Shown: positions 29,670 to 38,535, counted from the stretch's first letter. The stretch: DNA of 64,000 nt from an uncultured bacterium (GCA_942636505.2 CALOGB020000009.1:1-64000); one strand, 5' to 3'. Made by a program: numbers and translations. The notes: a model not told the origin generated them from the letters alone.

Positions 29670-30065
29670 ATGCCCCGACACGACAGTATCGCTCACGACA
29701 TCACCCGCCCGATCGTGCCCGCCGAGGTGGTCGCACCGCCGGTTTCGCACGCGAATTTCTCGATCGGCGACGTCGTGCGGCATCGGCTGTTCGATTTTCG
29801 CGGGGTGATCTTCGACGTGGATCCGGTGTTTGCGAACAGCGACGAATGGTATGCTGCGATTCCCGAGGATATTCGGCCGCGGAAGGACCAGCCCTTCTAC
29901 CATCTGCTCGCGGAGAACATGGAGTCGAGCTACGTCGCCTATGTGAGCCAGCAGAATCTGGTGCCGGACGATAGCGACGAGCCGGTCGACCACCCGGCGG
30001 TCGATGGGCTGTTCAGTGAATATGCGGATGGTCGGTACGCGCTGCGGCAGGTTCATCGGCATTAA
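29670..30065 (+). CDS. hspQ: Heat shock protein HspQ
   Basis: 131 residues of the HspQ/YccV family. In E. coli HspQ binds hemimethylated oriC DNA and is a specificity enhancer for Lon protease. The core FSIGDVVRHRLFDFRGVIFD and the block DQPFYHLLAENMESSYVAYV are unmistakable. There are about 25 extra residues before the core. A 55-bp repeat element follows the stop by about 30 bp. Confidence 0.93.
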   Translation: MPRHDSIAHDITRPIVPAEVVAPPVSHANFSIGDVVRHRLFDFRGVIFDVDPVFANSDEWYAAIPEDIRPRKDQPFYHLLAENMESSYVAYVSQQNLVPDDSDEPVDHPAVDGLFSEYADGRYALRQVHRH

Positions 30066-30093
30066 AGGCGAATCGCTTAGCTTGTAAAAAGCT

Positions 30094-30148
30094 TGTTCTC
30101 CCGCGAAGGCGGGAGCCCAGACTGGGCCCCCGCCTTCGCGGGGAAACA
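30094..30148. repeat. 55-bp palindromic repeat (intergenic)
   Basis: TGTTCTCCCGCGAAGGCGGG, CCCAGACTGGG, CCCGCCTTCGCGGGGAAACA. Same family and length as the copy inside dnaE; located between hspQ and rplU. Confidence 0.92.
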
Positions 30149-30210
30149 ATTCTCTGCCTCGCCGGTGGGTAGCACCTCGCGCTAAACCACCCTTTACCGC
30201 CCCTTCGCGG

Positions 30211-30239
30211 TTGACAACCCTCCCCCCCTCGCTTAGCTG
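30211..30239 (+). promoter_or_regulatory. Candidate rplU promoter
   Basis: A perfect -35 box TTGACA at 30211-30216. With a 17-nt spacer the -10 would be TAGCTG (30234-30239), a weak match. It lies about 64 nt before the rplU ATG. Confidence 0.4.
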
Positions 30240-30302
30240 CCCGGCTTCTTCCGGCGGACCCTGCGTTCGTGGGATACACGTATTTGGAAAGTGACAAGGG
30301 CC

Positions 30303-30647
30303 ATGTTCGCAGTCGTGCGCACGGGCGGCAAGCAGTATCGCGTCGCCGCCGGAGATAAGATCGTCATCGAGAAGATCGAGGGCGATGCAGGTGCGTCGGT
30401 GACGCTGGGTGACGTTCTGCTGGCGGGCGAAGGCTCCGAGCTGCGGTCCGTCGAGGGCTTCGTCGTCGCTGCAGAGATCATCGCACAGGCGAAGGCGGAC
30501 AAGGTCATCGTCTTCAAGAAGCGTCGTCGTCATAACTATCGTCGTAAGAACGGCCATCGCCAGCAGCATACGATCCTGAAGATCGTGTCCGTGGGTGGCC
30601 AGACCGCCAAGCAGACCGAGGCTGATGCCCCGGCCGCTCAGGCATAA
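30303..30647 (+). CDS. rplU: 50S ribosomal protein L21
   Basis: 114 residues. The start [20 protein letters not shown] and the basic [16 protein letters not shown] segment are diagnostic of L21. A short Ala/Thr-rich tail extends past the usual end. First gene of rplU-rpmA, 13 bp before rpmA. obgE, which often follows rpmA, lies 2.6 kb downstream instead. Confidence 0.97.
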   Translation: MFAVVRTGGKQYRVAAGDKIVIEKIEGDAGASVTLGDVLLAGEGSELRSVEGFVVAAEIIAQAKADKVIVFKKRRRHNYRRKNGHRQQHTILKIVSVGGQTAKQTEADAPAAQA

Positions 30648-30660
30648 GGAGTAGCTTCAG

Positions 30661-30951
30661 ATGGCACATAAGAAAGCAGGCGGCTCTTCGCGCAACGGTC
30701 GCGATTCGGCCGGTCGTCGTCTCGGCGTCAAGAAGTTCGGTGGCCAGGCGTGCGTCGCCGGCAACATTCTCGTGCGTCAGCGCGGGACGAAGTTCTACCC
30801 GGGCACGAACGTCGGCATCGGCACCGACCACACGCTGTTCGCGCTGGTCGATGGCCGCGTCGTGTTCAGCCAGGGCAAACTCGGTCGCAAGTTCTGCTCG
30901 GTCGAGCTGGCAGCGAACGACACGGCAGAGATGCCGGTAGCAGCCGAATAA
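30661..30951 (+). CDS. rpmA: 50S ribosomal protein L27
   Basis: 96 residues. [16 protein letters not shown] is the conserved N-terminus that reaches the peptidyl transferase centre. It has no N-terminal cleavable extension of the Firmicutes type. AAGGAGTAG lies about 8 nt before the ATG. A terminator follows. Confidence 0.97.
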   Translation: MAHKKAGGSSRNGRDSAGRRLGVKKFGGQACVAGNILVRQRGTKFYPGTNVGIGTDHTLFALVDGRVVFSQGKLGRKFCSVELAANDTAEMPVAAE

Positions 30952-31012
30952 CATCGGGTAACCATCCGGGTTGCCCACCAGGGTGACCCGGGTCGCGAAA
31001 GCGAACCTGAAC

Positions 31013-31046
31013 AAGGGAGACGGGTCACCCCGGCTCCCTTTTTTAT
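31013..31046 (+). terminator. Terminator after rpmA
   Basis: AGGGAG-a-CGGG pairs with CCCCG-g-CTCCCT around a short loop, followed by TTTTTTATT. A canonical intrinsic terminator about 65 nt past the rpmA stop. Confidence 0.9.
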
Positions 31047-31125
31047 TGCTCCCTCCACGCGGCTGTCGCGGTCCCGTCATCCCGACGTGGCATGCGCGCA
31101 GCCAATGACGCGATAGGAGAGAGCC

Positions 31126-31671
31126 GTGTTCGCGCGCACCAAGAGACTGACGTTGCGGCCGGGTTGGCCGGAAGATGCGCCTGCACTGGCGCGGGCGATC
31201 GGCCATGAGTCAGTGGTCGCCAAGCTGGCGCGAGCGCCATGGCCGTATGCGCTGGGCGATGCCGAGGCGTTCCTGGCGCAGCCGCGTGGGCCACACGACC
31301 CCCATTTCATGATCGAGACGATGGAAGCGGGTGCGCCGCGACTCGTCGGCGGGATCGGTATCCGCGCGGCGGATGGGGGGCATGAACTCGGCTATTGGCT
31401 GGCGCCGGACGCCTGGGGGCGGGGCTATGCGACCGAGGCTGGTGAGGCGGTGGTGGCCATGGCGCGGCATGCGCTGGGCCTGCGGCGGCTGGATGCGTTT
31501 CATTTTGTCGATAACCCGGCGTCGGGGCGTGTGCTGGCGAAGCTCGGGTTTCGGCCGACCGGGCGGGTCGAGCCGCGGACGTCGCGGGGGCGGGGTGGCG
31601 AGGCGCCGGCGGTGATGTTCGAGTTGGATCTGGATGACGACCGATGTGCGCCGATGCCTTTGGCGGCGTGA
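31126..31671 (+). CDS. GNAT acetyltransferase
   Basis: 181 residues of the RimJ/RimL-like group. It opens with RLTLRPGWPEDAPALARAI, carries GYWLAPDAWGRGYATEAGEA (acetyl-CoA pyrophosphate loop, near residues 88-107) and ends with NPASGRVLAKLGFRPTGR. Start GTG 31126 with AGGAGAGAG just upstream. Substrate unknown. Confidence 0.87.
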   Translation: MFARTKRLTLRPGWPEDAPALARAIGHESVVAKLARAPWPYALGDAEAFLAQPRGPHDPHFMIETMEAGAPRLVGGIGIRAADGGHELGYWLAPDAWGRGYATEAGEAVVAMARHALGLRRLDAFHFVDNPASGRVLAKLGFRPTGRVEPRTSRGRGGEAPAVMFELDLDDDRCAPMPLAA

Positions 31672-31699
31672 GTCGCAGCACCGTCGTCGCATAATCAAA

Positions 31700-31807
31700 C
31701 ACCACCCCGGCGAAGGCCGGGGCCCAATTGGAAAGGTCGAGGTAACGGAGCAATGACCTCCGTTAGCGACGTGCCCCAATTGGGCCCCGGCCTTCGCCGG
31801 GGTGGTG
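31700..31807. repeat. Paired palindromic repeat, CCCCGGC...CAATTGG type
   Basis: CACCACCCCGGCGAAGGCCG and CCCAATTGG on the left are mirrored exactly by CCAATTGGG and CGGCCTTCGCCGGGGTGGTG on the right. The cleanest copy of this family in the window. Confidence 0.93.
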
Positions 31808-31838
31808 CGTTTGGTGAAGGCGCGCCCTACTCCTACCC

Positions 31839-31917
31839 GTTCCCCCGCGGAGGCGGGGGGCCAGGAACCACGGGCGGTGTCGTTTGGTATCCTGGGCTCC
31901 CGCCTTCGCGGGAGAAC
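31839..31917. repeat. Palindromic repeat related to the 55-bp family
   Basis: GTTCCCCCGCGGAGGCGGGG and CTCCCGCCTTCGCGGGAGAAC flank a longer, diverged centre (CCAGGAACC...ATCCTGGG). Arms match the 55-bp family. Confidence 0.75.
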
Positions 31918-31950
31918 TAGAAGGAGAGGGAGAAGCCTGAGGCCCGAGGC

Positions 31951-32820
31951 TCAGGCGACCGCCACAGCCCGCTTAGCAACCGGCAGCACCGCCGCCTCAT
32001 ACTCGCTCTCCGCCAAGCCGATCAAAGCGCGATCGTCATGCTTCCACGGGTGAAACCCTGGCAGGAAATACGCGGCCCAGACGCCGGCGATCTTGCGGGC
32101 CATTCCCGGATTACCGAACGCGTACCACGCCATCCGCGCCCACACTCGAGGCCCGGTCAGCCCGTCCTGCCGCAACAGTTCCGCCATCCCCCGTGCTCGC
32201 CCGGTAAAGAACCGCCACGTCGTGATCAGCATCACCAGCGACTTCACCCGCCAGCGCGTGAACCGCGGCCAATCGCGAGTTGCGTGCAGCCACGTGTCGT
32301 AGGCGACCCCCTTGTGCTCGATCTCCTCGGCGGCATGCCACAGCCAGAGCGCCGCCGCCTGCTGGTCCCCGCCCGCGAGATGCTTCGGATTCGCGATCAG
32401 TTCATGCGCCAGCATCGCGGTGAAATGCTCGAGCGCGGTGGTGGCGGCGAGGCTCGCGATTTCCGGGCGCCCCTTGGTCAGCGCCAGCGCCGCGTCGACA
32501 TCCACGATCAGCGGCGCGACATCGTACCCTTGGTCGGTGACGTGGCGGTTGAACGCGACGTGCTCACGCGTGTGGATCACCTCCTGCTTGATGAAGGCGT
32601 TGATCTCGGCGTGGAGTTTCGGCGGCGTGCCCTCGCGGAACTTCCGCACGCTGTCGACGAAATAGCCCTCGCCCTTCGGAAACGTCACCGACAGCGCGTT
32701 GTAGAACGCCGTCGCTACGGAATCGTCGTTCAGCCACCAGCGGCGAATCGCGGCACCGCGGCCGAAGCGGCGGTCGCGCGGGGTGATCGTCAGATCGGCA
32801 GGCGTGGTTGCTTTCGCCAC
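31951..32820 (-). CDS. Predicted metal-dependent hydrolase (PF10118 type)
   Basis: 289 residues. A helical protein with spaced His/Glu motifs that could bind a di-metal centre: EVIHTREHVAFNRH (near 80-93), ALEHFTAMLAHEL and HAAEEIEHKGVAYD. These match the COG3687 family annotated as predicted metal-dependent hydrolase; no substrate is established. Start GTG 32820 follows GGAGG by 5 nt; the frame opens four codons earlier with TTG. It is divergent from a TetR-type regulator, with a palindrome between them, so it is probably that regulator's target. Confidence 0.8.
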   Translation of the reverse strand: MAKATTPADLTITPRDRRFGRGAAIRRWWLNDDSVATAFYNALSVTFPKGEGYFVDSVRKFREGTPPKLHAEINAFIKQEVIHTREHVAFNRHVTDQGYDVAPLIVDVDAALALTKGRPEIASLAATTALEHFTAMLAHELIANPKHLAGGDQQAAALWLWHAAEEIEHKGVAYDTWLHATRDWPRFTRWRVKSLVMLITTWRFFTGRARGMAELLRQDGLTGPRVWARMAWYAFGNPGMARKIAGVWAAYFLPGFHPWKHDDRALIGLAESEYEAAVLPVAKRAVAVA

Positions 32821-32853
32821 GGAAACCTCCAAACAGGAATGAACACTCGCTAC

Positions 32854-32867
32854 TTACATTGATGTAA
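32854..32867. promoter_or_regulatory. Probable TetR-type operator
   Basis: A perfect 14-bp inverted repeat TTACAT-TG-ATGTAA in the 63-bp gap between divergent genes. Position and symmetry fit an operator for the adjacent TetR-family protein, controlling both itself and the hydrolase gene. Confidence 0.6.
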
Positions 32868-32883
32868 ATAGGTTTCCCGGTCC

Positions 32884-33483
32884 GTGACGTCAACACCGCG
32901 CAAGCGCCTCTCCCCCACCGAATCGCGTGAAGCCGCCGTCGAAGCTGCGCGTGCGCTGCTCGTCGAGAGCGGCCCCAGCGCCGTCACGCTGAAGGCCGTA
33001 GCAGGCCGTGTCGGGCGGACGCACGCCAATTTGCTCCACCATTTCGGCTCGGCGGAGGCGCTGCATACCGCGCTGATAACGCGGATGGCGGCGGACATCG
33101 TCGGCACTATAGGTGCAGCGGTGCTGCGCGTGCGGGCAGGCGAACTCGACCCGCGCGAGGTCGTGGAGATGACCTTCGACGCGTTCGGCAAGGGCGGCGC
33201 GGGCGCGCTTGCGAGCTGGATGATCCTGTCGGGCAATACCAATGCGCTCGATCCTATCCTGACCGCGATCCACGACCTCGTCGACGAACTGGCGGAGGGC
33301 GACATGCCCGGCGACCAGCCGATCCAGGAGCAGACGCTGACGCTGGTGCTGATGGCGCTCGGCGACGCACTGATGGGCGCACCGATGGCGCGCGCGCTCG
33401 GGCTGCCGGTCGGCAAGGCACGCGAACTCGCGCTCGATGCGCTGCTCGCGAGCAAGGACGCCGCCGCCCCCGCCCGCTGCTGA
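32884..33483 (+). CDS. TetR-family transcriptional regulator
   Basis: 199 residues. The N-terminal HTH domain (about 12-60) has ESREAAVEAARALLVESG, VTLKAVAGRVG and THANLLHHFGSAEAL, the TetR layout. The C-terminal helices form the ligand-binding and dimer domain. Start GTG 32884. It likely represses the divergent hydrolase and itself through the palindrome at 32854. The ligand is unknown; lipid-like effectors are common for such pairs, but this is inference. Confidence 0.88.
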   Translation: MTSTPRKRLSPTESREAAVEAARALLVESGPSAVTLKAVAGRVGRTHANLLHHFGSAEALHTALITRMAADIVGTIGAAVLRVRAGELDPREVVEMTFDAFGKGGAGALASWMILSGNTNALDPILTAIHDLVDELAEGDMPGDQPIQEQTLTLVLMALGDALMGAPMARALGLPVGKARELALDALLASKDAAAPARC

Positions 33484-33561
33484 GCGCATTGGATCGGGGA
33501 TCGAATCGCGAGGCGAATCGCAGAGGGTGGAGATTTTCGCCAATTTCGCTATGGGGCGGCG

Positions 33562-34608
33562 ATGCATTTTCTAGACCAAGCCAAGATCTACGTACGTTCG
33601 GGTGAGGGCGGCCCCGGTGCCGTCAGCTTCCGCCGCGAGAAATATATCGAATATGGCGGCCCCGATGGCGGCAATGGCGGCAAGGGCGGCGACATCGTGT
33701 TCGAATGCATCGCCGGCCTGAACACGCTGATCGACTTCCGCTACACGCAGCATTTCCGCGCGCCCCGCGGCTCGGGCGGGTCGGGCTCGAACCGCACCGG
33801 CGCGGGCGGCAAGGACCTCGTCATCCGCGTTCCGCTCGGCACGCAGGTGCTGTCGGAGGACAAGGAAGAGGTACTGATCGACTTCACCGAAGTCGGCCAG
33901 CGCGAAGTGCTGTTCCGCGGCGGCGACGGCGGGCGCGGCAATGCGAGCTACAAGACGTCGACCAACCGCACCCCGCGCCAGCACGGCACCGGCTGGCCGT
34001 TCGGCGAGGCGTGGGTCTGGCTGCGGCTGAAGCTGCTCGCCGATGCGGGTCTGGTCGGGCTGCCGAATGCGGGCAAGTCGACCTTCATCAATCAGGTGAC
34101 CAACGCGCAGGCCAAGGTCGGCGAATATGCCTTTACCACCACCCGCCCGCAGCTGGGCGTGGTGCGCCACAAGCAGCGCGAGTTCGTGGTCGCGGATATT
34201 CCGGGGCTGATCCAGGGTGCTGCCGAAGGTGCGGGGATCGGCGACCGTTTCCTCGGGCATATCGAGCGCTGCCGGGTGCTGCTGCATCTGGTCGATGCGA
34301 ACGACCGTGACGTGGCCGAATCGTACCGGATCGTGCGCGACGAGCTGGAGAATTACGGCGAGGGGCTCACCGACAAGAAGGTGATCGTCGCGTTGAACAA
34401 GATCGACATGCTTGATCCTGAACTGATCGCGGCGTTGTCGGCGGAATTGGCGGAAGCCAGCGGTGCCGAGGTGATGGCGATTTCAGGCGCGAGTGGCGCT
34501 GGTATCGAGGCTGTGCTGGACCAGCTGATCGAGGCGATCGGGCCTGCTCCGGGCGCGGCGAAGGAACTGGAAGAAGGCGAAGTGCCGGTCGCATGGTCGC
34601 CGCTCTAA
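33562..34608 (+). CDS. obgE: GTPase ObgE/CgtA
   Basis: 348 residues. The glycine-rich Obg fold (1-158) is followed by a GTPase domain: P-loop [13 protein letters not shown]3 [12 protein letters not shown] and G4 NKIDM. It acts in 50S assembly and growth control. A short acidic tail closes it (KELEEGEVP). It usually follows rplU-rpmA directly; here three unrelated genes intervene. proB follows after a repeat element. Confidence 0.96.
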   Translation: MHFLDQAKIYVRSGEGGPGAVSFRREKYIEYGGPDGGNGGKGGDIVFECIAGLNTLIDFRYTQHFRAPRGSGGSGSNRTGAGGKDLVIRVPLGTQVLSEDKEEVLIDFTEVGQREVLFRGGDGGRGNASYKTSTNRTPRQHGTGWPFGEAWVWLRLKLLADAGLVGLPNAGKSTFINQVTNAQAKVGEYAFTTTRPQLGVVRHKQREFVVADIPGLIQGAAEGAGIGDRFLGHIERCRVLLHLVDANDRDVAESYRIVRDELENYGEGLTDKKVIVALNKIDMLDPELIAALSAELAEASGAEVMAISGASGAGIEAVLDQLIEAIGPAPGAAKELEEGEVPVAWSPL

Positions 34609-34620
34609 CGTCTTGCTTAG

Positions 34621-34720
34621 CCCTCTCCCCTGCGGGGAGAGGGTTGGGTGAGGGGCTGTTCCGGGTGGAGCACTGCTTGGCTGCCCCTCACCCCGGCCCT
34701 CTCCCCGACGGGGAGAGGGA
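34621..34720. repeat. Paired palindromic repeat between obgE and proB
   Basis: CCCTCTCCCCTGCGGGGAGA...GGTTGGGTGAGGGGCTGT and CCCCTCACCCCGGCCCTCTC...ACGGGGAGAGGGAG. It starts 12 nt after the obgE stop and ends 6 nt before the proB ATG, supplying its purine-rich ribosome-binding site. Near-identical to 54723-54823. Confidence 0.93.
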
Positions 34721-34726
34721 GCAGTG

Positions 34727-35824
34727 ATGTTTCCACCGTCGTGCTGCGCGCGGCTGATCGTGAAGATCGGATCGGCGTTGCTGGTCGATCCTGATGGGAG
34801 CGTTCGGCGGGAGTGGCTGACCGGTCTGGTGGCCGACATTGCTGCACGGGCTGGTGAAGGCCAGCAGGTCGCGATCGTGTCGTCTGGCGCGATCGCCTTG
34901 GGCGCGCGCCGGCTTGGTCTCGCAAAGGGCGGCCGAGCGAGCCTCGAAGACGCACAGGCGGCGGCGGCCACCGGCCAGATTGCGCTTAGCCAAGTCTGGG
35001 CCGAACTGCTCGCCGCGCAGGAGCTGAACGCGGCGCAGATCCTCGTCACCCTCGACGACCTCGAAGACCGGCGGCGGTATCTCAACGCCGCCGCGACGCT
35101 TAACCGGTTGTTGTCGCTCAAGGTCGTGCCGGTCATCAACGAGAACGACAGCGTCGCGACCGAGGAAATCCGCTTCGGGGACAATGACCGACTTGCCGCC
35201 CGTGTCGCGCAAGCCGCCGGCGCACAGGGCGTGATCCTGCTGTCCGACGTCGACGGGCTCTACACCGCCAATCCGCATGTCGATCCGTCCGCGACGCATA
35301 TCGCCAGCGTGGGCCGGATCGATGCGGTTGCGGGGATGGCGGACGATGGGTCGGGGTCGGGGATGGGTTCGGGCGGGATGGCCTCGAAGATTGCCGCGGC
35401 GCGGATCGCGACGGGTGCGGGTATTCCGTTGGCGATCGCTTCGGGGCGGATCGAGCATCCGCTGTCCACTCCTGCCCGCCATACGATCTTTACTGCCGAG
35501 CGGACGGCGTCTGCGCGGAAGGCCTGGCTTGCCGGGGGGCTTACCGCGAAGGGTGCGATCCATGTCGATGCTGGGGCTGCGGATGCGCTTGGACGGGGGC
35601 GGAGTTTGCTCGCCGCCGGCGCGACGCGGATCGACGGCGGTTTCGCGCGGGGTGATCTGGTGACGATCGAGGGGCCTGCCGGGACTGTCGCACGGGGCCT
35701 TGCGGAGTATGATGCGGTGGATACCGCACGGCTGCTCGGCCGTCATAGCGACGATCATGCGGCCATCCTTGGCTACGCTCCTCGGTCTGCGCTGGTGCAT
35801 CGCAATCATCTGGCGCTCGTATGA
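34727..35824 (+). CDS. proB: Glutamate 5-kinase
   Basis: 365 residues: an amino-acid-kinase domain (1-250) and a C-terminal PUA domain (about 270-350). It phosphorylates glutamate, the first step of proline synthesis. Landmarks are VKIGSALLV, VSSGAIALG, PVINENDSV and the GMGSGGMASKIAAARIA loop. GTG 34724 directly before ATG 34727 could also start. Its only visible Shine-Dalgarno (GGGAGAGGGAG) is the right arm of a repeat element. proA is not adjacent. Confidence 0.95.
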   Translation: MFPPSCCARLIVKIGSALLVDPDGSVRREWLTGLVADIAARAGEGQQVAIVSSGAIALGARRLGLAKGGRASLEDAQAAAATGQIALSQVWAELLAAQELNAAQILVTLDDLEDRRRYLNAAATLNRLLSLKVVPVINENDSVATEEIRFGDNDRLAARVAQAAGAQGVILLSDVDGLYTANPHVDPSATHIASVGRIDAVAGMADDGSGSGMGSGGMASKIAAARIATGAGIPLAIASGRIEHPLSTPARHTIFTAERTASARKAWLAGGLTAKGAIHVDAGAADALGRGRSLLAAGATRIDGGFARGDLVTIEGPAGTVARGLAEYDAVDTARLLGRHSDDHAAILGYAPRSALVHRNHLALV

Positions 35825-35836
35825 CCGGCCGGGCCT

Positions 35837-35891
35837 TGTTCACCCGCGAAGGCGGGTGCCCAGTCTGGGCACCCGCCTTCGCGGGTGAACA
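35837..35891. repeat. 55-bp palindromic repeat (intergenic)
   Basis: TGTTCACCCGCGAAGGCGGG, TGCCCAGTCTGGGCA, CCCGCCTTCGCGGGTGAACA: an essentially perfect 55-bp palindrome. It is the closest relative of the dnaE copy. Confidence 0.95.
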
Positions 35892-35921
35892 TACTTCTAC
35901 TGCTACCTCGGGAGCGCCGTC

Positions 35922-36821
35922 ATGATCCTGGCTATCACCGGCGGCACCGGGTTCGTCGGCAGCCATCTGATCGACCACGCGCTGGAGACCGGGCACACCG
36001 TCCGTGCGCTCGCGCGGAAGCCGCAGGCCAAGCGCATCGGTGTGACCTGGATCGAAGGCGCGCTTGATCGGCCTAAGAGCCTCGCGACGCTGGTCGAGGG
36101 CGCGGATGTGGTGATCCACGTCGCCGGTGTCGTCAACGCGGCCAACCGTGCGGGCTTTGCCGAGGGCAACGTCGCCGGAACCGAAGGCGTCCTTCAGGCG
36201 ACGAAGCACGCGGGAATCCGCCGTTTCGTCCACGTCTCCTCGCTTGCCGCGCGCGAGCCGACGCTGTCGAACTATGGCTGGTCGAAGGCCGAGGCGGAGA
36301 CGCGTGTGCAGACGTCGGGGCTGGACTGGACGATCGTCCGCCCGCCCGCGATCTTCGGCCCGCGGGACCACGAGCTGCTCGATCTCTTCAAGGCGGCGCG
36401 GTCTGGCTATCTGCCGATGCCCCCGGCCGGCACGCGCGTTTCGCTGCTGTACGTCGAGGACCTGACCGCGCTGTTGCTCGCGCTCGCCGAGAGTGCTGAC
36501 GCACCGTCGATCATGGAGCCCGACGACGGGGTGCCGAACGGGTGGGACAATCGCGACTTCGCGCGCGCGATCGGCCTGGCCGTCGGCAAGTCGGTCAAGG
36601 TGTTCTCCACACCTCGCGCGCTGCTCAAACTCGCCTCCGCCGCCGACCGGCTCGTCCGGCGTCGCAAGGCGAAGCTCACGCGCGACCGGGTCAGCTATTT
36701 CTGCCACCCCGACTGGGTCTCGCACAAGCCGCCGCCGGTCTCGCTGTGGACCCCGTCCGTCCCGACCCGCCAAGCGCTCGCGCAAACCGCAGCGTGGTAT
36801 CGCGCCGCCGGGCTGCTATAG
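35922..36821 (+). CDS. cerR: NAD(P)-dependent epimerase/dehydratase, CerR-like
   Basis: 299 residues of the extended SDR family. Rossmann motif TGGTGFVGSHL at the N-terminus and the catalytic YGWSK (YxxxK, near residue 113). In Caulobacter the homologous gene next to spt (CerR) is reported to reduce the 3-oxo group of the ceramide precursor. The adjacency to a dedicated ACP and spt makes that role likely here; the reaction itself is inference from family and context. Start ATG 35922 after CTCGGGAGCG. Confidence 0.85.
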   Translation: MILAITGGTGFVGSHLIDHALETGHTVRALARKPQAKRIGVTWIEGALDRPKSLATLVEGADVVIHVAGVVNAANRAGFAEGNVAGTEGVLQATKHAGIRRFVHVSSLAAREPTLSNYGWSKAEAETRVQTSGLDWTIVRPPAIFGPRDHELLDLFKAARSGYLPMPPAGTRVSLLYVEDLTALLLALAESADAPSIMEPDDGVPNGWDNRDFARAIGLAVGKSVKVFSTPRALLKLASAADRLVRRRKAKLTRDRVSYFCHPDWVSHKPPPVSLWTPSVPTRQALAQTAAWYRAAGLL

Positions 36822-36879
36822 CGCCGAAAAGCCGCCGCAATTCCCTGTCAGGACTGCGCCGACACTCGGAAGGATTACG

Positions 36880-37122
36880 ATGAGCGACCGCCAGCAGATC
36901 TACGACACCGTCACCGCGCAGATCGAGCCGTTCAACAAGAAGAACGCAGCCCTCACCGATGCGACGACGTTCCAGGGCGACCTGGAGTGGGACAGCCTGA
37001 CCGTCATGGATTTCGTCGCCGCGATTGAGGACGAATTCGACATCATCATCACGATGAACATGCAGGCCGAGATCGAGACGGTCGGCCAGCTGGTCGACGC
37101 GGTCGCGAAGTTGAAGGCCTGA
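36880..37122 (+). CDS. acpR: Acyl carrier protein for sphingolipid synthesis
   Basis: 80 residues. EWDSLTVMDFVAAIEDEFDI carries the Ser (near residue 38) that takes phosphopantetheine. It differs from housekeeping AcpP (DSLD replaced by DSLT, different helix I) and sits between CerR and Spt, as AcpR does in Caulobacter, where it is thought to deliver the acyl chain to serine palmitoyltransferase. AAGGATTACG precedes the ATG. Confidence 0.9.
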   Translation: MSDRQQIYDTVTAQIEPFNKKNAALTDATTFQGDLEWDSLTVMDFVAAIEDEFDIIITMNMQAEIETVGQLVDAVAKLKA

Positions 37123-37131
37123 CCCCCCTTG

Positions 37132-37235
37132 CCGTTCGTGCCGAGTAGGGATCGAGCGTAGCCGAGAGCCCGTATCGAGGTACATGTCCTTCGATACGCC
37201 ATCTCGACACGCTCGACGGCTACTCGGGACGAGCG
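37132..37235. repeat. Long inverted repeat, CCGTTCGTGC...GTATCGA type
   Basis: CCGTTCGTGCCGAGTAGGGA and GTATCGAGG on the left are mirrored by TTCGATACG and CTACTCGGGACGAGCGG on the right. It lies in the acpR-spt gap and may affect read-through to spt. Related copy at 55340-55475. Confidence 0.85.
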
Positions 37236-37270
37236 GTTGGGATACACATTCCAACCTCATGGAATCCGAT

Positions 37271-38533
37271 ATGACCGAAGCCGCCACCACCGCCCACGCC
37301 CTCCCCGTCGACGCCCCGGAGATCGCCCCCGAACGCGACCTCATGTCGAAATTCGACGCGCTGATCGCCGAACGCGAGGCGTTGATCGCCAGTGGCGTGC
37401 GCAATCCGTTCGCGATCGTGATGGACGAGGTGAAGGGGCCGACGCAGGCGGTGATCCGCGGCAAGGACACGATCCTGCTCGGCACCTACAATTACATGGG
37501 CATGACGTTCGATCCCGACGTCATCCAGGCGGGCAAGGACGCGCTCGACACGTTCGGGTCGGGCACCAACGGCAGCCGGATGCTCAACGGCACGTTCCAC
37601 GATCATATCGACGTCGAACAGGCGCTCCGCGAGTTCTACGACATGACCGGCGCGATCGTGTTCTCGACGGGGTACATGGCCAATCTCGGGATCATCTCGA
37701 CGCTCGCCGGCAAGGGCGAATACGTCATCCTCGACGCCGACAGCCACGCGTCGATCTACGACGGCTGCAAGCAGGGCAATGCCGAGATCGTCCGCTTCCG
37801 TCACAACGACGTGAACGATCTCGACAAGCGCCTCGGCCGCCTGCCCAAGGAAGCGGGCAAGCTAGTGGTGCTCGAAGGCGTCTATTCGATGCTCGGCGAC
37901 ATCGCGCCGCTGAAGGAAATGGTCGCGGTCGCCAAGAAGCATGGTTGCATGGTGCTCGTCGACGAGGCGCATTCGATGGGCTTCTTCGGCCCCAATGGCC
38001 GCGGCGTGTACGAGGAGATGGGGCTTACCGACGAGGTCGATTTCGTCGTCGGCACCTTCTCGAAATCGGTCGGCACGGTCGGCGGATTCGTCGTGTCGAA
38101 CCATCCGAAGTTCGAGATGGTGCGGTTTGCGTGCCGTCCGTACATCTTCACCGCGTCGCTGCCGCCGTCGGTGGTCGCGACCGCCGCGACCTCGATCCGC
38201 AAGCTGATGACCGCGCACGACAAGCGCGCGCAGCTCTGGAAGAACGCGCGCCGGCTGCACGGCGGGCTGAAGGCGATGGGCTTCAAGCTCGGCACCGAGA
38301 CGTCCGACTCGGCGATCATCGCCGTGATCCTGACCGACCAGGAACAGGCGATCGCGATCTGGCAGTCGCTTCTCGAGGGCGGTCTGTACGTCAACATGGC
38401 GCGCCCGCCCGCGACGCCGGCGGGGACGTTCCTGCTGCGCTGCTCGCTGTGCGCGGAGCATACCGACGAGCAGATCACGACGATCCTCGGGATGTTCGAG
38501 ACCGCTGGCCGCGCCGTCGGCGTGATCGGCTGA
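37271..38533 (+). CDS. spt: Serine palmitoyltransferase
   Basis: 420 residues, a soluble homodimeric PLP enzyme of the alpha-oxoamine synthase family. It condenses L-serine with a fatty acyl thioester to 3-oxosphinganine, the first committed sphingolipid step. The PLP lysine is in GTFSKSVGTVGG, the stacking His in DADSHASIYDG, and DEAHSMG binds the cofactor. Length and sequence agree closely with the Sphingomonas paucimobilis enzyme as I remember it. I choose ATG 37271 for that reason; earlier starts at 37184 and 37259 lie in the repeat or just after it. Confidence 0.97.
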   Translation: MTEAATTAHALPVDAPEIAPERDLMSKFDALIAEREALIASGVRNPFAIVMDEVKGPTQAVIRGKDTILLGTYNYMGMTFDPDVIQAGKDALDTFGSGTNGSRMLNGTFHDHIDVEQALREFYDMTGAIVFSTGYMANLGIISTLAGKGEYVILDADSHASIYDGCKQGNAEIVRFRHNDVNDLDKRLGRLPKEAGKLVVLEGVYSMLGDIAPLKEMVAVAKKHGCMVLVDEAHSMGFFGPNGRGVYEEMGLTDEVDFVVGTFSKSVGTVGGFVVSNHPKFEMVRFACRPYIFTASLPPSVVATAATSIRKLMTAHDKRAQLWKNARRLHGGLKAMGFKLGTETSDSAIIAVILTDQEQAIAIWQSLLEGGLYVNMARPPATPAGTFLLRCSLCAEHTDEQITTILGMFETAGRAVGVIG

Positions 38534-38535
38534 CG

